Shown one piece after another: positions 36,673-48,700 of a stretch of DNA of 64,000 nucleotides. The notes beneath the pieces were generated by a model that was given only the letters and a program-made list of their open reading frames with translations, ran no database searches and had not been told where the DNA came from. The stretch is from Eremophila alpestris peregrina (Eukaryota; Chordata; Aves; Passeriformes; Alaudidae), in NCBI GenBank assembly GCA_009792885.1, contig WMCF01000007.1, positions 12,110,388 through 12,174,387 on the forward strand. The letters run 5' to 3'. Within the stretch, counting starts at the first letter, position 1; every line of letters starts with the position of its first letter. A program made the translations under genes and the position numbers.

Positions 36673-39600
36673 TCTGATAGAAAAAAAAGTCTGGATAGGG
36701 AAGATACATATTATGAATCCAAAGCTGGAAATCAGCTAACCCACAATAGAAGTGGGTGAACAAGGACTCCAATCAGAAGTAAAAGCTGAGTGGAAAGAAA
36801 GGTATCACTGAAGTCATATAAAGCAGTCTTTTGTTAATTGCTGAAGTCAACAAGTCCAGCCCATGTAGAATTAAGGATGTCATAGTCTTATGCAGTGAGT
36901 TTCTTTCCTTTTCTTAGATTTGAATGTGTAATCTTTTGTGTTGTTTTCCTCCTTCACAAACGTAAAGGATTTGAATAGTCATATAAGTCAAAACAGGAGC
37001 TCCCTGTTTAACAATGACAATGATTGAATACACAAGGATGATCATGAATTCTTCCCACGAGTATATTTCTAGTCTTCTACTATTTCTTGTTTATTGACTT
37101 TTTGAGCTGTATTCTGTTTCTATGCATTCAGCAATTCTTGGTTGTTTTAACTTTCATGGACTTGTTCCAGATCCATATAGATATTTAGCATTTACTTTGA
37201 CATGTATTTCCACCAGTCTGTCACCCATTAATTAATTTTTCTTAGTTTTGAACATCTTGTGAATTTTGTTTGTCTTACAGAAGAAAGAGACAGCAGCCTT
37301 TCCCTCCCCACCAGTCCCTGTCACACAGTTTCATTAACCCCTATTAATCATTGCTTCTCCAGCCTGAGGACCTGACCTGGTTGTTGTTACATGGAGCCTG
37401 TTCCACACACACCCCCCTGTTCTTCTCTCAGCATGTCACCATCCTCCCAAACACCTTCTGAGGGAACACAGCCAGAACTGCTTACAATATTCGACTGGTC
37501 AGTGAATCACAGATACATGCAGTGACACAAGGATGCTCTCTGTTTTACTGTCTTTTCCTAATAATGACTAGCTGGAGAACTGTGTGTTTGATTTGTGATG
37601 GGTATTGATAGGCACAATTATTCATGCAGGAACCCGTAACTTCTCACTTGTTTGTTCAAGTCTAGCAAATTTGTTAAGCATAAAAAAGATACCACTAATA
37701 TCTTTGGATTTCACTTTATTTTTTTTATTTGCATCTTATCCATCCTCTGAAGATCAGTTACAGGAAAGAATTAATCTCTTTCAATAGGTGTGTCTGAGAT
37801 ATAAAATTCACTGAACAGCCACTTTATATAATGTAAGTAATTAATCTGGTAAAAAAGCCCTGTTTCATAGTAAATGGTATATTTCTTTGCAATTAAATTT
37901 TCCTCTCTTCTTCAGGAGCACATTTTAATAATGTCCACTTACAAAATTATTTATGGGGCCTGTAAATGTAAGTTATTAAGCTTAAGGCTTGCTGAATTAA
38001 TCCTTAATAAGATCAATTTTTACATTTCGAAAAACTAATTGACTAATTATTCTAATGGATTTGCCATACTCATCAGTTTACTTTCAGTAATAAAGGTAGG
38101 GTTATATAGCTGAGTCTAAAGCCAGAGTTCTATAGTATTTTCTATCTTTTCCCATTTAATCTCATTTAATTCTATTTTTTTTCAAAAAATGCTCACCTGA
38201 AAATTTAAAGGTGTTGAAGCATCATCCCATTTCATAAAACAACAATAGCCTGAAAATGAAAATGTATGAAATTTATGAAAACTGATAACATTTCACTTTT
38301 CACCACATCTATTTTCCTTTGTAGGAAAGATGGGAAAATGTAGGTAAATGAAAACCTAGGAGTTAATGTCAAGGAAAATTTTGAATTTCTTGTAGAAATT
38401 CTCACATTTTTCTTTAATTTTCTTCATCTGTTTTGCATTCCCCAGCTTCAATTCTCATTTTCATTTTTGAGGGTTAGACTTCATCCAAACAATCTCCCCC
38501 GTAGATTATTAACATCCTCTGTACCTGCTATCCAAAGAAAGTTCAGTTACATTCAAACTCTGTTCTAAAGCCTTCAAGTGTAGTAATTTATTTTCCCCTT
38601 ATGTTAATACATCTGTGACAGCCTTTTCTCATGTGGTCCCTCAGCGATGGACAGAACATCAGGTATCTGTGACATACCTGTAGTGTCTGCTAGATGATCT
38701 TTGCAAAGCTTCTGTCCTGTAAGGCATCAGTGGAAATCCTCCCCTTTTTCACAATTACATTCGAGACACATCAGAGAGCCCTTATTTAATCAGTATAGCT
38801 GGTGTCACACCAAGCACTGATGATTATATACCCATTGAACCAAAATAAAGTAAAAGGCCTTGTATAAATATGGGTCATTGGTGGTTACCTTTCCCAGCTG
38901 CAAATCTTGTTAGGAAATTAATTACTTTGAAATGAGCTGGTTTCCAAAAGCCCACATTGATTGGATTCATCAATGCAGTTAGTTATTATTTGAGCCCATA
39001 ATTTGCTAGGATCAATCTCATGGGGACAGGCCAATAATTACTCAAGGCATTTTATTTAGCCTTTTACAAGAGCATGTTTATTTAGTTTTAATCTTCCCAA
39101 ACTTTCCTGTTGTTTTGTTACTTAACAAAATAGAAAGTTTTTAACAATTTCTTCTAAAACTTTTAGATGCAGAATTTTAAAATGGTGATTTTAGCATTTC
39201 TAATGAAATACTTCTGGTTTTTGTTTTATTGATACTTTTATTTTTACATCTGATAAAAGCATGGCAGTAGCAGTATGATTTCGTCTGCTCTCAATGCACT
39301 TGGATAGTCTTTGTTTCTATCAGTCACTTTGCCATCAACTACCTAAACTTCTTTTTATTTTTTGATCATCTATTTCTCATTCCCAACTAATTTTATTTTC
39401 CAGTTTTGTATTTTATGTGTCCATTTATTTGTGTATAAACACAGAGATAATAACGTAATATATGTGAATAATTTATGTATAATATATATCATAAGGTATG
39501 TAATAATTTTATATACAGAGAGAAATATATATGGCTCAGTTTTAAGTTCCATTTTTTACTTTTTTTTAATTTACAGGTGGCTTTCTTGTCTAACTGTGGT

Positions 39601-40539
39601 ATATTAAATGGCTATTAAAATATTATTTGACCATATTCCACTACTATTAATTTTTTTTTCTATTTAAATTTCTTCTCTGAAGTTTTCTGTTTGATTATTA
39701 TTCCCAGGTTTTTATAGATGTATATATAATTGTATTTTTAAGAAAAAATAGCAAAAGTAATCAATTAATATTTATAGTTTAAATAAACAGGCAAAACCCT
39801 AGCAAGTCAGGATTTTTCTGTTCCAAGAAAGAAATCTTTGAATTAACTTCCTGAGAGACGGAAGTCAATCCTGTAGCACTGCCCTTACTGATTCAGTCTA
39901 AACAAGATGAAGCTGTATTATCTAAACTGGGATGATTAGACATTATAGAGATTAGCAGTTTGCTAAGAGTTGAAAATGAAAATTCATCTTGGTGAACATA
40001 GCAGCATGAACTGTTACTCTAGAAATAGCAGAACATGAGGGAGACTTAACAATAGCTGTGATAAATACTGTAGTTAGATTACCTTTAATTTCCAGACTCA
40101 AATTTACATTTTTTTTTCTCACCATTCTTTACTTCAGTACTCTTTCTTGGACATACTTACTGTGCAAAAGCTTGGTAAACTTCATTTAAAGTTATTTTAA
40201 AATGCACCTATGCTATAGCTCCTCTATAGCATTTGTAAGTCATGTGCTAACAGTGCATCATTGTGCTGCTAATGAAATGGAATTATTTGGCCTTCAACAT
40301 CACAGGTTTGAATAGGCACTTGAGGCACAGATTTATTACCTGTTAATACATTTAATTTACTATCCCTTAAATTTAACAGCCTAAGTGCTTATTGGGAAAC
40401 TATCCAATAAATAAAGAAGTGGAAAAAGCAGCCTTTGTTGTGGCTAGTTAAGTATGTCAAACAAAAGCAGGTGTAAATTGAAAAGTCATCTTTGAAGTTT
40501 AAAATCTATTAAAAATCCATACTGCGCTACTGTTTCCTA

Positions 40540-40830
40540 GGAGCCAGGACTATTGAACAGAGGTTCCTTGCCCTGGTCCTGGCATGGTGGGTACTGCACT
40601 TCAAGAGATGGTTTTGGGAACAGTTGAGAGCTCCTGGAAGAGCAATGGGACAGGGGGATGTGCCTGGAGAACAGGGCCCTGGCACTGGACCAGCAGAGGG
40701 ACTTGGCCCAGCAGGTGCTCAGCTTCCCTCCCCTCCCTTCCTCCCTCTGCCACAGCGCTCCCAGGGAGCGTCTCACAGCAGTTCTAGGGCTCTGAGTGCT
40801 GGAAAAACACCCTTACCCTCACCAGTTTAA
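40540..40830. other. Isolated GC-rich patch of unknown nature
   Basis: About 290 bases that are clearly more GC-rich than the surroundings (for example CAGGGCCCTGGCACTGGACC and CTTCCCTCCCCTCCCTTCCT) but with very few CpG. It is open on both strands for 60-80 codons with no recognisable protein. Could be an unrecognised repeat or an exon of a non-coding RNA. Confidence 0.3.
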
Positions 40831-42678
40831 CAGGTAATAAACTTCATTAAAAGTTTTCAATGTCTAACAGCTCAGCTAATGAGAGCTCCACCAAGATCTG
40901 CACAGATACCTGCTTAAGGAGGAATCTAGATTATTGAGTTGTAATATATGGAACAATGTTTGTTCATTTTGTTCATTTATCCTCGAAGGTTCCTACCCTT
41001 CTCTGCCCGCTGTTGTTAGCTCTTGTTAAATGCTAGCCCTGATATTGACAGGTTGTGAGGTTTTTTTCCATCATGTACATCTGTTCAAATATCAAATTTA
41101 GAATCTTATAAATAGCACTAAGCTCATCCCTGTTGAAGCAAGAGGATATTTTAGGTCTTCTCCAACATGTAAGTTCAACAGACTGGAGTTTTCACCAAAT
41201 ATCCTTAAAAGTAAGTAACATTAACTCCAAATTCTTTTGGAAAATAAATTTCTCTTTTCTGAACTCTGATATACAGAGTTAACCATACCTGGTTAAGCAT
41301 CCATTTCATTCTGTATAGTGACAGCAAAGGATGTTAAATACTTATTGGAACTGAATTATTGAGGTAGAGCTACCAACTAAAGTTTCTTAAAACATGCTCC
41401 ATATGAAATCTTCATTGAATGAATGTCTAAGTGTGCAATTTCAAATAAAGCCATAGTAAATTAAAAAATTAATTTCTATTAATTAATATTTAAAATGTAT
41501 AAATTATTTCCCTTCTAAATTTGGAAAACTTCCACAATTGATCAGCAGTTAAGAAAATAATATAAGAGTAATTTCTACTTTGAACTCTAGGTAAAATAAG
41601 GAAACAAGTCCCCAGAGATTAGTCTGATAACAGGGAAAAAAAATCAGAAACTCTTATATGCAGCATTTCAAGGTCCCTGATGAAATACTAATCTTTATCA
41701 CTTTTATCTTACAAAGAGATTTGCAAAGATCTTTTCCACGAGCAGAGTGTGCTTGATAAATAATGAGATAACTCTAAGAATAACTGTGAGGTCCAAGGCA
41801 TATTTTGTCAATGGCATTTAAAAAGTTGGAAATGAGGACAAAAGTGAAAAAAATGGGAAATGTTAAGAGAAATGAATATCTCACATGAAAATCTAAGTAA
41901 ATCGGATATAGCTATGGTTATCAGTCAGGTTGTGTAACTTCTCTGTGGGTTTTAAGGGTTTAACTACGTAAGTGCTGGCCAAGTGAAGAAACACATGCAG
42001 TAGGAAGGAAAGATATGCTTTAACATGTTTTCTTCCTCCAGGGAATCATCCAATCATCAATCCAATTCAATCATTCAGTATGCTGTCTTTTAGCAGTCAT
42101 GTTGCTAGCCAGTGAGAATGTTTCTTTGTTACCACTGATGTCCCAGCTGTCCTTGAACAGAAATCACAGATGTTTTTGAACAAATCTGGGTTTTTTCTAT
42201 TTTTTTATGAGAGTCATATATAATATTGCAAAACGTAAATAGCTCAAAATAGTAATTGTTTTTGAAATCCAAAATACCTCCTAAAACCTTAATTTCTAAA
42301 CATTGAGATATGGTCACTTTTTTAACTGAAAGTAGGAAAATTAACTGTTTAAAATTATAGTTTATAGATATATATCTTCTTTCAAAATTGCATTATTTTT
42401 GGTCACAGTAAAAAGAAAGGAAGTCTTTTATACCACTTTTAAATTAATATATTGTCATTTACAGTAACAGCAGATTAATTCCTCTTTTTAAAGCTAAAGA
42501 AAGTAAATGGTCTTTTTTTTGTCACTTCCGAATTATCATGAGCTTCTACAGAAAGATTCTCTTGACTTTGGGCTTTACAGTTTGCTATTTTAATTTAAGT
42601 TTAGGACAGTTCAAAACATAGATTTTGGTTCATTGTGAAGGCTATTTATTGATATTTGCAATCATTTTTCCAACCAGA

Positions 42679-42794
42679 ATGTCAAATTTTGAGCAGTTTC
42701 ACCTCGACTTTTACCAGTCTAATTATACCATAGAGGACCAGGAAGAAGGTTGCTACAGCTATGGCTCAGATAAAAACCTCTGTGAAAGCAGGAA
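42679..42794 (+). CDS. YIPF7: YIPF7 coding exon 1 (residues 1-39)
   Basis: Starts ATG TCA AAT TTT (MSNF) and ends two bases into a Lys codon at donor GTAAGT. TTTTTCCAACCAG directly before AATG looks like a splice acceptor, so this is probably not the first transcribed exon. Confidence 0.9.
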
Positions 42795-45700
42795 GTAAGT
42801 ATGGGTGTTGTCTCAGCTTCCCTCTTCAACAGATGGTGGTTCTGGGGCTGGTTTTGGGGCTTGCAGGAGCAGGAAAGAGGTTCAAGACATCATCTAGATT
42901 TTCAGAACGCTTATAAGTGAGTTTCTCTTTTTAAAGGATTTGATTTTGTGCTTCTTTTATTAGTATAGGTGTTACAGGTTGTTCACCTGACAGGAGTAAC
43001 TGAGCTTCATGTTATTTATGTGAAATTTAGGGTGCAAATTGCAGGAAATTCTTTAGGATCTTTCTGATATTCAGGGGGGGGGAAAGAATCTAAACGTGTG
43101 GTTCTTTCATTAGAATAATGGACGTATCTGAGGAGTGTCACCAGGCTGCTGGGCAAAAAAAGGCCGAAGTGCCTGAATGAGGTGGGTGCGGTGGGCTGCA
43201 GGGTTCTGGCGAGGAGCTGAGGGAGCGGCAGTGCTGGAGGGCAAAGGCACGGTCAGCAGCTCGGCTCTCATCACCCACAGCGAGCATTGTACCCAGAAAA
43301 TCTCCAGATTCCCCAAATTGAAAATAGATGAGGTGTAGGTGGTAGTGGTGGGTAATTCTAAGATGTTTCTCACTGTAGTTATGAGTTTGGCTGTGCGTTG
43401 ATTCTTGTCCTAGGAGCCAGACGGAAAAGCAACCTGCAGGCGGGGCTTTTGTCCCATCAGACATGCTTCAGTCCCCTCAGAGCTACACGGGTCGGATTTT
43501 GCAGCCAGCCTACAGCCCCGACACTACTCAGCTCGGTTATGTTGACGGATTTGACGAGGAACCTCCTTTGCTGGAAGGTAAAAGTAATCCCACGGACGAC
43601 ATGCGTGATTCCCGCCTCTAACTTTTCTTTGCCAGCAAGTGGAACTCCCTGGAGAAACCGCAGCAGAGCTGGCAAGCCTCGCCGTGTGAGCTCAAGCCAA
43701 AGCTGCTGGCCCCCAAACCTGCGTTTATTAAAATTATTATTTTAATTCGCTGTGGATTCACGCCGCCTTAAGGCCCAGGGCAGATATGCCGTGCCACCGC
43801 TAGATGGCAGCAAAACAACAGTTTTGCATCCACGTTTCCTAATTTGTTTCCCACTCGTGCTTTTCCTGCTTACGTATCGGAAAATCTACAATTAATAAAG
43901 ATGGATAATCATCCTTTTTTGCGTATCTAATAATAGATTTAGTAGTTTTCAGATGACAAGTCGCTTGTTTCAGTGGGAAAGGAATTGAGAAAGCTGCTTT
44001 CCCTTTCAATTAGTTGATCGTTTCACTATATGAGCAATGTCGTTCTTTATAATGATTGACCATTCTAATGCTAGTGGCTGATTTCGTTTCTGGCAAAATA
44101 CCTGTGCTACATTGGAGAAGAAAAAAAAAAAAAAGAGAATTTATCTGTAATTATTTCAGCATAATTAAAGTGAGCATATTCAGCCTGCTAGTCTGGCATA
44201 CTGGAAGGCAGATGGAATTTTTGCTACTCAAAAGGGACTAATATTGTCTTAAAGCCAGCAAGATCACTCTGCTTGATATAGATAACTGCTAGATCTCTAC
44301 CCCTAAGACTTCCAACCATTTAACTCCCCATGTGGATCACCCTGGGAAGAGGATATTGTAATGTGACTGCTTGTGATCTGCAAGGTTTCAGAGATATTTT
44401 TATACCACATAAATTTGACCAAACCCACACATTTTAATGCAGGACAGCTTTTTATATACGATGTTTTGGCTAAGGTCAAGATGATGGAGAGGTGGAACAA
44501 GATAAAGATTTGGCTTTCCAAACAGACCTAACACATTGTCACTGTCACTCACTCTGGCAGCAGGTCTGAGCCTAACTTTGCCCTTCCTGGAGAATCTCAG
44601 GAAGATGATTATTCGTGCAAGGTGAAGTGTTTCTCCAGAAGTTATAAAATAAAGTTTTGCCCCAGCAAAGTTAATGGCAGGTTTCCCATCACCTTTAATG
44701 GGACAGAATTTTGTTCTCTTTCCAGGGGTCTCACTAATTATTTTTAAATGCAAACATCCCCTCCAAAACGAAACAAACAAATAGCAAAACCCCCAAAACA
44801 ACAACAAAAAAAACCCCCAAAAACCAAACAAAACCAAAACTATAACAAAACAAAACCCCAACAAAACAAAACAAAGCTTATAAAGCACTGTATAAAGTAG
44901 TATGAACTTGCCTTGAAGGGGCAAATGTCATTTTTAAGTGCTTTTGCAGTTCAGGTTTAAGACATATTTATTGTCAGATTTTCCAGAATTAAAGTATATA
45001 TTTCTGTGCTCAGTGTTGTAGATGTCGTAGAGTATCTTAAATTCTGTAGTTATTGTTAATTAGCATGTTTTTCAACATCTAAGTTAGTGTGGCATTAGAT
45101 ACATATGTTTTAAATATAAGAAAAATATTAACTCCAAAATGCTGAGGCCATTTTTTGTTTAATTGCCTAAAATTTTATTTAATGAATTAATATTCCAATT
45201 TAGAATGAAAGCTGACTCTCAAATTACTGAGTATATAGCAGGGACATTATGCTCCTACTACAAAATATGCCATTCTACAATATTATCTTCACTGAAGCAT
45301 TCATTTGTAATTTTGTGGTATCTAACAGGTTTTTGTAAAAGTGCTTTTTTCTTGTGAGCAATTAATAAAACCCTGAAATTTCTTGTTGCAGAGCTTGGGA
45401 TCAATTTTGAGCATATATGGCAAAAAACATTAACAGTTCTGAACCCAATGAAGCCTGCAGATGGCAGCATTATGAATGAGACAGACCTCACTGGACCTAT
45501 GGTTTTCTGTTTGGCCCTTGGAGCAACATTGCTGATGGTAGGATGTGGTAGAAATCTTCAGGGATTTCTTTTCTGGCAAGCTCATGTCTGGGTGATAATG
45601 AGTGTGAAGTTGCAGAAGATGTAGTACTGACATAAAAAGAGTCATCTGCTGCCAGTTGTTCTGGGATTATGTATTAAAAATTCTTCCTACTTTGTAAGTA

Positions 45701-48700
45701 CCTGCATAAAATTTAAATATAATGTCAAGGTGACACAGGTAAAGTGTCACAGTAAAGATGTATTACTTCCAGTGGAAAGAAGAGACCACACCATTTTTGA
45801 GGGGGGATTTAAAATGAACAAAAGGACAGATGTATGCCATATATAATCTGGAGAGGCTCTGAACAGGTTTTAAAGGAGGGAATAAAAAGGAATAGCAGGC
45901 CAGCCCTGTTTTTCTAACACTCTTGGTACTTTTTGGAAATTATCTTCTTTCAGTGTTATTTTGGAGAGTGCAGAGACACCTAGACTAAAAAAAAAATTCC
46001 AATACAATTAGAATAATTGGAGAAAAAAGAAATGGAAACAGTCTTCTCCCCCTCACCCCCTTAAATTTGCAATACCTCCCTATAAACGTTGCTAGTACTT
46101 TCTTATTTTACATTCTTTGTTCTGTATTGTCTGCTTAACAAAATATAGTAGCCTGTGTTTGACCTGCTTCTTCTTTATGAATACAGCTTTTCTACAGGAG
46201 GAAAGTTTAACAGGGTTGTACAGCACTCTAAATTCATCCATATATCACTGGCAACAGGGGCTCTCCAGTGTTGTTGAAGTACAGCTCTGACTGCCGACTG
46301 CAATTCATCAGAGATAAGGTGGGGCCATGCTGGGAAGGGCTTTACTGCCCTGCAGCTGAGGTGAGAGGAAAGGGGCTCTAATTCTCCATTGCCTCTATGA
46401 TAAATAGTGCTGAGTCAGAAGATTCTTGAAAGTTCTTACTCAATTTGTAATGTCAGTGCAGTACCTTGAATGTGCAAACTGCAATAAAAATGGCAAGTAG
46501 TATTATTATTTATGTTCCTATAAAAATAAAGATCTTTTTAAAGGGTGGAAGGGGCAGAAGGAAAGGGAATAAAAGGAAAAGAAGGTGGGAAGCTAGAGAA
46601 GACAGGCTATTTTTCTCCTGGAGAAATAAATGTATGAGGGTAGTAAAAAGAGAAAGTTGAATTAATTATAATCAAGAAAATGAAAGAAAAGCTAACAGAA
46701 AGAATAGAAAAAAATGTGTCCCGTTGGTTTTTCTCCCTGAGAAACATCAAGAAAACAGTCAGAATTAATAATAAACTATTATTATTGAAATAAATTACTT
46801 TAATTATCATACTTTTTCTGAGATATTATGCATCTTAGGTATCATTAGAAAACCAAGTATTTTCAATGCTCCAGTTTTAGGGCAGCAGAACACCTCTGAT
46901 ACAATTCAGAGTTTTTGCTCCATAACTTAACTGCAGTAAGTCTATGGGTTTATCTTAAAAATTCAGGCTACAATTTTATCTCAGATGTATTTGAATACTA
47001 ACATGTCTCTTCAGCTGTGTAAACTATGATATCCCTCTGTACTTAAATAAGTATCTTCTGATAGCACCAGGAACATAATTTGGTTGAGAGCTTCATTCTA
47101 AAAATAATGTATACATTTTCTTTAGTTTCATCTTTTTAACTATGTAAAATTATGCAAAGATATTCTTCAAAGGGTAGCAGTTCTTTCAGAGAAAAAGAGG
47201 AAAGGGCTGCCAGCCTGGCAGCAGGACTTGTTCCTCCTCCTTTTAGTTTAAAACAGGGCAGCTCCATTATAGATAGAGGAACAATGGCAGAACAAAATTT
47301 AGCAGAAGCCCAAGTCTCACCTGATTTGCATTTTACACTGTCATTTGAATGAAATCAGACTTCCCCATCCACTTCAGCTAAAGGTAGTAGTACCCACTGC
47401 AGGCAGATGCAAACAAGAATGCAAAGTCTGACTTTCTCCTAACCTTGCTCCTTCTGTAGGACAAATTTAGCTCTTTCCATTTATCAAAGCCTGTCAGACT
47501 AATCAAGCCTGATTCTGGTATTGCTTACATCACTGTGAACTGGGAGTATTCCTGTGTGTGTGAGTCAATATATTTACATATGTTAAGTAAGACTAAAAGT
47601 GGAACCAACATGTTCAGCTGCCTTTCTTTTCTTTTTTCTTTTTTTCTTCTCTCATATCCTTGCACCACAAATCTAGCCTTTTACCAACCATAGATCTCAG
47701 CTAGCTGCTGGTGCTAGTGCTCCCTTCATCTTTGGCTCAGGATTTTTAATATCTTAAACTAAGCTAATAAATAAATAGTGCTGTGTAGAACAGTTAAATA
47801 CACTGAAACAGTCTAAAATACAGCTTGTAGTCAATGCATCAGTTTTGAGAGAAATTGGTGTATAGCAAAGGCTGCCCCAAACCATTGTGGGTGTTAAACT
47901 TACTACATATCCTTAATGTGTGAAATTCTAGTTGATAATCATCTGAGCTAGTATTGCTCTCCCACAATATCTCTAGCTATCATAAATTTTATTTGTTCAA
48001 GCAATTTTTTCTGATTATTTTATACCACTAGTATGCAAATGCCAGCAAAAGAAGTACTTAAGCTGGAAGATTTCTTATGCTGTTATTTCAGGAATAGATT
48101 ATTCTTTATGGTGGAAGACAGTAATGGGGAAAAGGCCAGGATGCTGGAAGGATATAGGCAACCTGGCTGTACCTGACTTATCCTTGAGGACTGGGGCCAG
48201 AGGAGATCTCAGCAGTGAGCCAGGTCAATCTGCAAACAGGATAATGTTACTGATGTAAAGTCAAGTCTTATTAACTCAGGTTGCCTTTCATGTTCATGCA
48301 CTGCTCTCCAATGAGAGCTGGTGAGCTGCCACCAACCTGCAGCATCAGGACTTTGGAGCTGTGTCATCACTAGGGGAGGCCTTCTCCATAGTGTGGCTTT
48401 ATGTCTGTCCAGCTCAAATACTGCTGGCATCCAGTGATCAATTTCCACTTGCATGGATACAGGAAGAGAGGGCAGAGAAATGGTCCTCAAAGTTGATTTC
48501 CCTCAGATTTCATTAAAATGTATGGATAATTAAAGTCAGAGGTCTTCTCAATCCTCCTTTGCCATCATGGGAAATAAACTAGCAAGTATCACAAAACATG
48601 ATAAAAGCTTCAACAATGTGTCATCACAACAGAACCCAACCGTAAGCCACAGCATTATTAGGAAATTGAGACTATCCATTAATTTTGAGTGTTATGTGGT

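Larger units (their letters stand above)
29116..42677. other. Long intergenic region upstream of YIPF7, no gene seen
   Basis: About 13.5 kb, AT-rich. No coding exon is recognised on either strand. Holds A18 tracts at 31515-31532 and 35854-35871, a 33-bp tandem-like duplication at 36211-36292, a T/G-rich stretch at 36608-36672, and an isolated GC-rich patch at about 40540-40830. A 5' UTR exon of YIPF7 may lie here unseen. Confidence 0.55.
43578..45391 (+). other. YIPF7: YIPF7 intron 2
   Basis: Contains a CTCF-like motif (43797-43811), an A14 tract (44121-44134) and the A/C-rich stretch at 44764-44876. No exon seen. Confidence 0.75.

Noticed and set aside
44400..44924. Minus-strand open frame of 174 codons, the longest in the window
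   Set aside because: It runs through the A/C-rich low-complexity stretch, giving a Phe/Leu/Gly/Val-rich product, and lies in YIPF7 intron 2 with no recognisable domain.
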